A stretch of DNA of 64,000 nt from Dipteris shenzhenensis. Lineage: Eukaryota; Polypodiophyta; Polypodiopsida; Gleicheniales. This document shows positions 56,999 through 64,000 of this stretch, in pieces (position 1 is the first letter of the stretch; each line of letters begins with the position of its first letter). The position numbers and the translations under genes are program-made. A model generated the notes under the pieces. That model had not been told where the DNA came from. It ran no database searches and saw only the letters and a program-made list of their open reading frames with translations. Location of the stretch: NCBI GenBank assembly GCA_047967505.1, contig CM106539.1; one strand, written 5' to 3'.

Positions 56999-57708
56999 GG
57001 GAATAAAAAATAGGATTTAGGGTTTAGAGTACAAAACCCAACCAAATTTTATGATTTTTAAGCTAGGACATCTTGCCACGACCACTTGCCCCTGCCACTC
57101 CAGTTGTGGAAATAATTAGGGTTTAGTGTTTAGGGTGAAAATAATATTTTAAAGAAATCATATTTGGGAGGTCGCTGAGACATTGATCAACAACCATGTG
57201 CATCATTTGTATGCAAAAAAAACCCCTGCAAGCCCTAAATCTGACATCGTGCAAAAACTGGGCTCTAGTCACACGATGTCGAATTTAGGGTTTGCAGGGG
57301 GGTTTTTTGCATACAAATGATGCACATGGTTGCTGATGTCTCAATGGCCTCCCAAATATGATTTAGGGAATAAAAAATAGGGTTTAGGGTTTAGGGTACA
57401 AAACCCAACCAAATTTTATGATTTTAAACCTAGGGCATCCTGCCCCTGCCACTCAATTTGTGGAAAAAATTAGGGTTATGGTTTTGAAACATAGGGAAAA
57501 TAGCAGGTTTATGGTTTTTATTCAGGACACATGGAATACAATTAGTTTTAGGGAATAAAAAATAGGGTTTAGGGTTTAGAGTACAAAACCCAACCAAAAT
57601 TTATGATTTTAAACCCAAGACATCCTGCCAATGCCACTTGCCCCTACCACTCCATTTGTGGAAACAATTAGGTTTATGGTTTTGTAATATAGAAAAATAA
57701 TATTTTAA
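56999..57708. repeat. Three diverged copies of a 150 bp AGGGTTTAGGG-containing segment
   Basis: GGGAATAAAAAATAGG(G/A)TTTAGGGTTTAG begins copies at 56999, 57366 and 57551. Each is followed by ACAAAACCCAACCAAA, the words CATC(T/C)TGCC and TGTGGAAA(T/A)AATTAGG. Copies 1 and 3 lead into the two foldback hairpins, so the segment plus hairpin was duplicated as a block. Confidence 0.85.
57155..57364. repeat. Foldback hairpin 1 (about 210 bp)
   Basis: Arms of about 95 bp run from AAATCATATTTGGGAGG to the mirrored CCTCCCAAATATGATTT. They share CATGTGCATCATTTGTATGC, a poly(A)/poly(T) step and GACATCGTG next to a short loop. The element resembles a MITE or a small-RNA hairpin precursor. No target duplication is clear. 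Confidence 0.88.
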
Positions 57709-57945
57709 AAAAATCATATTTGGGAGGCCACTGAGACATCAGCAACCATGTGCATCATTTCTATGCAAAAAAAACCCCTGCAAGCCCTAAATCCGACATC
57801 GTGCGACCAGCTCACTGGGAGCTGGTCGCACAATGTCAGATCAGTGAGCTGGTCGCACGATGTCGAATTTAGGGCTTGCAGGGGTTTTTTTCGCATAGAA
57901 ATGATGCACATAGTTGCTGATGTCTCTCCCAAATATGATTTTTTT
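57709..57945. repeat. Foldback hairpin 2 (about 237 bp)
   Basis: Homologous to hairpin 1 in both arms (CATGTGCATCATTTCTATGC, CCCCTGCAAGCCCTAAATC, GACATCGTGC). It carries an additional internal palindrome made of GCGACCAGCTCACTG words that repeat and invert in the loop region (about 57802-57865). Confidence 0.88.
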
Positions 57946-58029
57946 AACATGTTCTTTTTCATCTGTAAAAAACACTTATTCTTATTAATTCTTGAAAAAT
58001 GTTGTTTTATTAATTTATATAATCTTCAG

Positions 58030-58487
58030 GTTTTGATGTGATATGTTGGTTGAGGATATCTTATGGGTTGATGAATATACCAGGCTCAAGGGTGGAACTA
58101 GAGGGTCTTCTAGTGGGGGGATGGCTTCGATCGACCACTACATCAACAAAGTGGCTTAACACATTTTCGTGCTCCATTGACAATTATGGCCGGATGGAAA
58201 GTTGAATATCATGAAGTTCAAGGTCCTTAGTCAGATGGTAAAGATGAGGCCTATCCATCCTACTGCAGATCATGTTGTTTTGGTTAGGCAAAGTGTAGCT
58301 TTATTTTTGTTCTTGAACACATGATCCGGTCCTCTCCATAGTGAGTCCATAGTATCATAGCTATTGCAGGGCTAGCTGGCGTTATAGCTCCCCAAGCTAT
58401 AAAGAATGAAATTGTGCAACCCTCTCTGCTTCAACAAGCAAAAAATGGATTTGAACCAAGCAAGAAGAAGCGTAGACTAGAGTAGCG
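58030..58487 (+). other. Possible downstream exon(s) of the 55.86 kb gene
   Basis: An acceptor-like TATAATCTTCAG ends at 58029. It is followed in one frame by MLVEDILWVDEYTRLKGGTR and GGMASIDHYINKVA, then a stop. Near 58370, after CTATTGCAG, a second frame reads GLAGVIAPQAIKNEIVQPSL, LQQAKNGFEPS and the basic KKKRRLE before TAG at about 58485. That basic end resembles a nuclear localisation signal. Frames between the two pieces are broken, so the exon structure is only suggested. I do not recognise the protein. Confidence 0.3.
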
Positions 58488-58790
58488 TGTGCGTTCAAGT
58501 GAGTGCTCTTTGCAATACTACTCTATGTCAATAAAGAATACCATTTTCAAATTATTTTCTCTTCCCGCTACAGAACATTGTTTCCTTTCCCATGTTAAGT
58601 AAAATTGAGTATTATTTTCTTTTGCATGTTCTATTGAGATTTGATGTTTATTATTTCATTTTGTTGCTATATACATCATCAGAAAGTCTTTCGTAAGTAA
58701 ATTGAGATTGCATGTAAGTAAATTAATAGATTTCAAATACAATGAAAATAAATTTGAGGTTGCACATACAAAGACCATTCAAAAAAAGAC

Positions 58791-58803
58791 ATTTTATTTT
58801 ATT
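58791..58803 (-). promoter_or_regulatory. Poly(A) signals downstream of the histone-like gene
   Basis: The minus strand reads AATAAAATAAAAT about 90 bp after the histone stop codon, two overlapping AATAAA-type signals in the expected place. Confidence 0.5.
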
Positions 58804-58888
58804 GAAAAGAGGCTAATACAAGACAGATGCCCATAGGTAGAGTACATAAACTATAACTATCGCCCAAGGTGAAGCATATACAACATCC

Positions 58889-59654
58889 CTAAGTGCCCTT
58901 GGGATTCCTAAGACGGACAATAAACTGCATGTCTTTGGTGGTCACCGTGACCCTTTTCCTATGGATGGCAGCCAGCTAGGTGTCATCCATGAGGTCTAGG
59001 TAGGCCTCACCTGCATGTTGCATGGAAAGCAAGGTGTCTCTAGAAATATGCCAGGGAGCCTCCACAACTCCGTGCCTATAAAACTAGGATGTTGAGCTAT
59101 TGTTTAGATCTTGCATGACCTCATGTACCACCCAAGCCATCAGGATGAGTAGATCGATTGTACTTTTGAAACTTTATGATCTCCCAAAGTGCCACCGTCC
59201 CTGGCTTGAATCTATATCACCTCACTGGAGGAGGGCCTCTTTGCCCTTGATGTGGAGGGCCTCTTCCTGGATGTTGAGGGCCTCTTTGCTCCAGACTTGA
59301 AGCTTGATGTCCTTGCCCCCATTGGCATGGACCTTGATTGTCTGTTCTTACCTTAGTCCTCTGCTCTGTCCTTCGATGTTCCTCTCCCTCACGCACCTCC
59401 TATGCGTTCTCTAAGTCACCAGCCTTTGCATAACGATCCTCTTGTGCCTTCCTCTGTTCCTCTTGTGCCTTCCTTTGTCCCTCTATCTATGGGCTTGCTC
59501 CTTGCTCCCTATTTGGCTTCTGGATTGGCATTTTCTCCCTTCGACAGGGATCATCGAGGGAAGAGGGGGCGAGGTTATCAATCTTTGTCTTTGAGTCTAG
59601 AGGTGGGTCTGGTTGTGCCAGTCTCCGTAGTGCCTTGATCTTGGGCGTGGCCAT
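58889..59654 (-). pseudogene. Histone H3 gene, CENH3-like, decayed
   Basis: From the ATG at 59654-59652 the minus strand encodes a long, non-canonical tail (MATPKIKALRRLAQP, then EGQRKAQEEQRKAQED and Gln-Arg-Gly-Pro repeats). In the same frame comes the H3 alpha-N motif RFKPGTVALWEIIKFQK (about 59170-59215). A 1 bp shift then continues as FKSTIDLLI, VVHEVMQDL, DTLLSMQHAGEAYLDLMDD, and LAAIHRKRVTVTTKDMQF with RLRNPKGT to a TAG at 58891-58889. This is an unmistakable H3 histone fold. The divergent 145-residue tail and lengthened loop 1 between MQDL and DTLLSMQ point to the centromeric variant CENH3 rather than canonical H3. Three in-frame stops in the tail, two in the fold and one frameshift indicate a pseudogene, although unrecognised introns could explain some tail stops. 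It keeps upstream promoter motifs, so it is not a simple processed retrocopy. Confidence 0.72.
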
Positions 59655-59784
59655 GGGGGATGGAGAGAATGTGTGAGAGAAAGGGTGAGGGTGTGAGACA
59701 TGGGGTGGAAATGTCAAGGGCAAGTGGGAGGTGGTGTGGGAGGAGAACTCTATAAACAATAAAATGAAAATGAGGGCCCATTCT

Positions 59785-59808
59785 TTTATATAGGACCCAA
59801 AACCCTAA
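59785..59808 (-). promoter_or_regulatory. TATA box and telo-box upstream of the histone-like gene
   Basis: On the minus strand TATATAAA (59792-59785) lies about 130 bp before the ATG. A telo-box, AAACCCTAA as read on the plus strand (59800-59808), sits just upstream. Telo-boxes with TATA boxes are typical of plant histone and translation-gene promoters. A CT-rich leader (CTCTCACACATTCTCTCC) follows down to the ATG. Confidence 0.55.
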
Positions 59809-59959
59809 TTTTTAAAAATACTTGTTTTAATAAAAACTCTTTAAAAAAAGTAAAATTGGTGCAACCTTGAGCTAAATACTTATAGTTAACATCCAATATT
59901 TCAAAATTTCTCATTTGTACTGCAACTCATGGCCATTATATGTTGACTTTACAGCAAAT

Positions 59960-61140
59960 CACATAACTAAAATTACAATGAAATTTTGAAACTTATGCAT
60001 GGGCATCCACATTGGAAGAGTCTACACCATCATTTTCATCTTTCTCCACCCATATGCGCCCTTGTTTATGATGGGTTGCATGCCACCTTGCATTTGACGA
60101 GTTGTATATTCTTCTTTAACATTCTGCATTAACATCTTGCACTGCATGGGACACTAAGGAATCTTTGAATGCTAGTGTTGCATCTACTCTTATTTCGATA
60201 CGCATGTATCACCATTGAACCAATTGAACCATTGGGCTTGACTTAGTTCTACCATGTCGCTCTATTATATGCACAACGTGCTTGCCAATGCAATCTTTCC
60301 ATGCCCTGAGTGGACCACACTCCAATGCTTCCATAATTCCATGCCATGTATGGTGCATGAGCTTATAAAATGTGCTGCCAAATAGAAAAACAAATTAGTA
60401 AATATAGGACCATTCAATATGCACATCTCAATGTCCAAGTTAGAGATTACCATGTACTGTGTGAAATGATTATTTCCCCAAGATATCTCCATATTCCGGC
60501 TAAAGTCATTCACAGCATTGATGAAACAATGTGCATCATCATCTTTGAATATTTTCTTTTGTAGAGTATAGGTACCAAGCTATCAAGAGCTAACCACACT
60601 CGGGCCTTTTCCAATCTTTTTTGTCCCTTCCCTCGTCGTTCACAACAGGCATTGATCAAACTCATTAGCACGTTTGAGCTTGTCAATCTTCTTCTTTGCA
60701 TAAAGAAATTTTAAATCCCTGACACCACCAAAGCTTGGCTTACAAGGAACATTGCATGTCTTTCCAGATCTTTTCTCATCTTTTGTAATCTTTACTTGCC
60801 CAGAGTGTAGTCCCATATCTAAAAGAACCCTTTCAATTCTTGCAATCATCCTCTCTCTCTTGTTGGGGCTTCAATTTATATGCATCAATGATGTACACAT
60901 GCACCAACTTTTTAATTATTCCCACAATAGCATGAAGCGCACAAATGTGTACTCGCTCAAGAGGAATTTCAAGAATTGGGTTCCATGATGGAACTTTCCC
61001 TGGAGCATCCCTATCCCCGGTGCCTTATTTTGATCTATCTCTGCAAGTTCAGAGGCCCATTGGTTGATTCTTTTTACCACCCTTTGCAGGTACTCTCGTT
61101 TGCATGCACAGTGGACAAGGATGGCTTGTATTTGCTTCAT
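59960..61140 (-). pseudogene. Transposase-like remnant of unrecognised family
   Basis: Minus-strand pieces in order: REYLQRVVKRINQWASELAE (61100-61030), WNPILEIPLERVHICALHAI (about 60915-60985), and KLKPQQERERMIARIERVLLD (about 60820-60880). Then CKPSFGGVRDLKFLYAKKK (about 60690-60750), INACCERRGKGQKRLEKAR, and a C-terminal YGSIGVWSTQGMERLHWQAR with CAYNRATW (about 60250-60335). From memory, the last motif recurs in uncharacterised transposon proteins of plants and invertebrates, and its Glu could be a catalytic acidic residue. Stops and frameshifts are frequent. The exact family is not known to me. Confidence 0.45.
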
Positions 61141-61600
61141 GTGCCATATTAAATATACATTTAATAGTCTTGAGGTCAGCAGCGTGAGAGAGAGAGGGAT
61201 TTCTAGGGTGTGAACTTAAGTTTGACCATTGGTGTCATGAAAGGCCATGCAAGAATGGGAGGGGGGAAAGGGTGGATGAGAGGGGAAAGAAGTGCAAGGA
61301 TGAGAGTGCGAGATAGGGTGCCAAAAGAGCAACATAATAAGAGAGAGAGGGTGGAAAGAGATGATCAAATTCTTCCCAAAATTGAGGGATTGTCCCAAAA
61401 ATACTAAAACGGTCTTATTTTGGGTATGCATGTATTCTCTTTTGGAGTGTCGTTTGCTGTGATTGATTGTCATTTTGGAGTGCGCTCGATGTATTGATGA
61501 TCATTTTGTCATCGTGTGATTGGATGTGTATTTATTAAATGTAACCTATCTTGCAATGAAAAATACTAGGCATAGATTTTTTTTGAATTTTCTTTTGTGT

Positions 61601-62200
61601 CATTAGGAAAAAAGGGAGGTCATTTTGGGACCCTGAGAGAAATTCAGGATTCCTTCATTTTTCGTTCCTCTAAAAGAATAAATAATGACATAACGTACAG
61701 TGCATAATTTGGTATTTTTGACATCACTGGCATGTTCGGAGCAAGCCAAAACCTCCAGAAAGGCTTTTGAAACGTCGAAAGCAGGCCCCCAAAGGCCTGA
61801 AAAAGGCCATAAAGGCCCAGAAAGCAACCTATACAAATGAAAGCGATTTGATAGGTTGGACCCGGCCTGTCAAATTGCTTTCATTTGTTTAAGTTGCTTT
61901 TCGAGCCTTTTTGGCCTTTTTCGGGCCTCCGGGGGCCCGTTTTCAACGTTTCAAAAGCCTTTCCAAGGCTTTTGGCCAGCTTCGGACGCGTCGGTGACAT
62001 TAGAAATACCAAATTCTGCACTGTATGTCAGATTTAATAAAGTAGCTCAAGTGTTCTCATTGTATGCAAACTCGACCGCATTTCTTTTGTTTTCCTTTTT
62101 CTAAAATTTTCAATGTTACATTAGCCCTCCTTTGATTGGTGGAGGGCTATTTTCTTTCTTGGCTAAAAGGCCCCAAAATGAGCTCCCTTTTTTCCTAATG
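61601..62200. mobile_element. 600 bp foldback element (MITE-like)
   Basis: The left end CATTAGGAAAAAAGGGAG is the exact reverse complement of the right end CTCCCTTTTTTCCTAATG. Homology continues inward (TCATTTTGGG, then GGTATTT, CAGGCC...GGCCTG words, AAAGGC...GCCTTT) to a centre near 61860. Both halves therefore translate as similar Phe/Leu-rich frames on opposite strands. No target duplication is obvious, and there is no transposase inside. It is probably a non-autonomous DNA element. Confidence 0.85.
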
Positions 62201-62470
62201 GGTTGATTGTGCAATGTTAAAAATTTTCATTCAAATTACTTTAACAAGCGAAGGGAAAACAAATGCAAAACTTAGAGCTTCACAATATTAAGATTTCACA
62301 TTTGAAGTATAACTCTTGAATGTGATAAAACTTCCATTGTTCAAAGAAACCCCCCAAAAAAACATAAGTATGCTAGACTTGACTTTTCAATTGACTTGTG
62401 CGCACTTTCTCAATGAAACAAACAACATACTAAAGGGCAACCTATCTAATGGCTATGCCACAATAGTATA
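62201..62470. other. Intergenic DNA
   Basis: AT-rich, no recognised feature. Confidence 0.5.
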
Positions 62471-62477
62471 CTAAGGT

Positions 62478-62700
62478 AGGCTCTCCCATAATAACTAAGC
62501 ATTTGGCTAGCAAAACACCATTGGAGACACCTAATGTGGATAAATAACCTTGAAGCTCCTACTAAATGAAGCAGTAAATGTGATATACTCACCTAGTCAA
62601 ATCAAAGGCTCTCCCACAAGAACTAAGCATGTGGGTAGCACAACACCATTAATGTGGATAAAATATCCTTAAGATCCCACTCAATGAAGCACCATTAATT
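62478..62700. repeat. Two diverged tandem units of about 130 bp
   Basis: GGCTCTCCCA(T/C)AA(T/G)AACTAAGCA starts at about 62478 and again at about 62608. Each copy continues with CAACACCATT-like and AATGTGGATAAA words and ends with AATGAAGCA. AGAATGAAGCACCATCAATTGTT near 62815 repeats the tail once more. Confidence 0.8.
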
Positions 62701-62867
62701 TTTTTGGAGGAAAAGAATTTTATTAAAAGGAGACAAAATTGGATATAAAAAAATCTAGGGAGAGGAAGAGAGCTACCTCTGTAGCAAAGGAACGCAAAGA
62801 CCAAACATCAACTAGAATGAAGCACCATCAATTGTTACTTCATAAAAGCTATCTGCATAAGAGAGAG

Positions 62868-63823
62868 CTAGAAGTTGCACTGGGGTTCTCTAACCTTTCT
62901 TATACTGTTGCATATGAAGTCGATATTGCAAGAAGAAGAGAGAGTGACTTTCCTCGCAGCTTCTCTAAACTCCAATGCTCTCCTCCTCAGCTCTTCCCTA
63001 TCCCTCATCGCCATCCTCACCGCCCTTTTGACTTCTTCTGCCCTCGTCAGCCCACTGCTCCTCTCCCGTCCAATCCTCATTCCGAATTTCCATTCATCTT
63101 CTATGAGTTTGCACGTTAATGGTTGATCTCCCATTATCGGCCAGCATAGCATTGGCACTCCTGCACAGATGCTCTCCAGTGTAGAATTCCATCCGCAATG
63201 AGACAAAAACAACCCTGCTGCAGGATGCGCCAATACCCTCGCCTGTGGCGCCCAGGGTACAACCATGGAGTGGCTTTTAATTCGGTTGAGATAGGATTCC
63301 GAGAGAGGGTTGCCATCGATTCCTTTCGCTAGGCCTGGTCGCACAACCCATAAAAAAGGATACCCGCAGCTTTCCAGGCCGGACGCAAATTCCAAGGCTT
63401 GATCTTCTGTGATAGAGTGTGTCGTTCCAAACGCAACGTATACCACAGAGTTTTTCGCTTGAGCATCTAGCCACTGCAAGCATTTTTCTTCATCTTCAAT
63501 TGCGCCTGTGTTGCTTTGACGATTCGACCAATCTTTTTCCGCTAGAAGCATGAGTGGTCCAACGGGAAGGATGTTGGAGATGCCCGATTTCCTCATAGCA
63601 GCAAATACAGCTGATTCCAGTTCGTAAAAAGAGTTTACAAGCACGTGTTTGGCTTCGGTAATACGAGTTGTTTGGTCAACGAAGTAGCGAAACAATATAT
63701 CTGAGCAATTTTGGGTGATGGTAAGAAAGCTAGGCAGATCTCGTGGTTTCAAAGGTGGAAGTCCTGGAATGCAAGCCGAGTCGCCATCTCCAACAACAGC
63801 GGTGCCATTCATCTGACAGTCGG
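62868..63823 (-). CDS. UDP-glycosyltransferase (family 1), C-terminal exon
   Basis: Plant UGTs transfer a sugar from a UDP-sugar to small molecules in the cytosol. The minus strand encodes about 318 residues of the family: IPGLPPLKPRDLPSFL, HVLVNSFYELESAVFAAM, ILPVGPLML, CLQWLDAQAKNSVVYVAFG and FLWVVRPGL. The 44-residue PSPG box lies within 63085-63260; it starts WAPQ, contains HCGWNST and ends WPIMGDQ. Trp22, Asn23, Ser24 and Glu27 are present, and the Asp43-Gln44 ending is typical of UDP-glucose users. The exon opens at an acceptor, TTTGCAG|CC (63824-63826). The frame is open to 63929, but those extra codons look like intron or a damaged N-terminus. The catalytic His and acceptor-binding half (about 150 residues) are not in the window. 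The stop is at 62868. The exon itself is intact. Confidence 0.85.
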
Positions 63824-64000
63824 CTGCAAATATGGAATGTATCAGAATTATAGGAACTGTGCATTGCCGAATCAATAATGAGCGCTTACGCATCAAAGAG
63901 AGATTCATGAGCAAGCAAACCACGTTCACATGTCGCTACACGAAACTAGTAAGGAGAAGCTATCCGGTGTCGCCATGGCCGAACGCTTTTGAATTTACAC
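63824..64000 (-). other. Probable intron 1 of the glycosyltransferase gene
   Basis: Upstream of the acceptor the frame runs on to 63929, then a stop. A GTAAGC donor-like site at about 63889 would define a 66 bp mini-intron after HVNVVCLLMNLSLMR. This segment faintly recalls the UGT N-terminal GHVN...LMNLS motif, but the frame before it is closed. More likely the real first exon lies past the window end. Confidence 0.4.

Noticed and set aside
57155-57945. Foldbacks as a CRISPR array or tRNA cluster
   Set aside because: There are only two hairpins with long arms, no regular spacers and no cloverleaf. The eukaryotic context also argues against CRISPR.
59402-59638. 78-codon plus-strand frame
   Set aside because: It is the antisense of the histone-like tail repeats. 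The minus strand explains the sequence better.
61603-62104. Two similar Phe/Leu-rich frames on opposite strands
   Set aside because: Mirror images produced by the 600 bp inverted repeat. No coding evidence.

Overview
This 64 kb window is nuclear DNA of a land plant. The sequence shows spliced-looking genes (a plant methyltransferase first exon and a UDP-glycosyltransferase exon), plant-type Ty1-copia and chromodomain Ty3-gypsy retrotransposons with initiator-Met tRNA primer sites, telomere-like CCCTAAA tracts and many GA/CT microsatellites. The very low gene density, deep retroelement nesting, Penelope-type and DUF7869-type remnants, and a glycosyltransferase that is not obviously angiosperm-like suggest a large-genome fern or other non-angiosperm plant; that placement is inference. 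No CRISPR array, bacterial operon, rRNA or tRNA gene was recognised.

Layout. 1-16.4 kb is a pile of LTR retrotransposons. An LTR end (1-630) abuts an old minus-strand copia remnant (631-2609). A plus-strand copia element with paired LTRs follows (2610-7013); it has lost most of its reverse transcriptase, carries a 777 bp solo LTR with a perfect 5 bp target duplication in its integrase, and has a truncated 3' LTR. Next comes a 5'-truncated gypsy chromovirus (7014-about 16.4 kb), split in its integrase by a complete second chromovirus (8678-15359) flanked by GACAC/GACAG. A copia gag scrap lies at 17.1-17.6 kb. At 18.66-18.83 kb on the minus strand is a convincing first exon of a METTL13/ECE2-like methyltransferase; no later exon was seen in the window, so the retroelement pile may sit in its first intron.

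19.7-32.9 kb is AT-rich sequence without recognised genes. It holds microsatellites, a 145 bp perfectly alternating purine-pyrimidine tract and a strongly G-poor stretch. 33-35 kb (minus) is a decayed Penelope-like reverse transcriptase. 39.7-40.9 kb (plus) and 60.0-61.15 kb (minus) hold coding remnants of unrecognised, transposase-like proteins. 41.7-44.0 kb and 45.5-48.4 kb (both minus) are two strongly diverged, decayed members of the DUF7869 family. They are followed by a telomere-like tract and an array of short hairpins (48.5-49.0 kb). 51.2-52.9 kb (minus) is the 3' part of a LINE.

55.86-56.87 kb is an intact 337-codon open frame of unknown function that may continue into exons near 58.0-58.5 kb. 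Between them lies a duplicated block with two large foldback hairpins. 58.89-59.65 kb (minus) is a decayed histone H3 gene of centromeric (CENH3-like) character that keeps a TATA box, a telo-box and poly(A) signals. 61601-62200 is a 600 bp foldback element with near-perfect terminal inverted repeats. 62868-63823 (minus) is the C-terminal exon of a family 1 UDP-glycosyltransferase, whose N-terminal exon probably lies past the window end.

Only three loci look like possible functional host genes: the methyltransferase exon, the 337-codon ORF and the glycosyltransferase exon. The rest is transposable-element debris, satellite-like repeats and unrecognised intergenic DNA. All homology calls were made by eye from family motifs without database searches.
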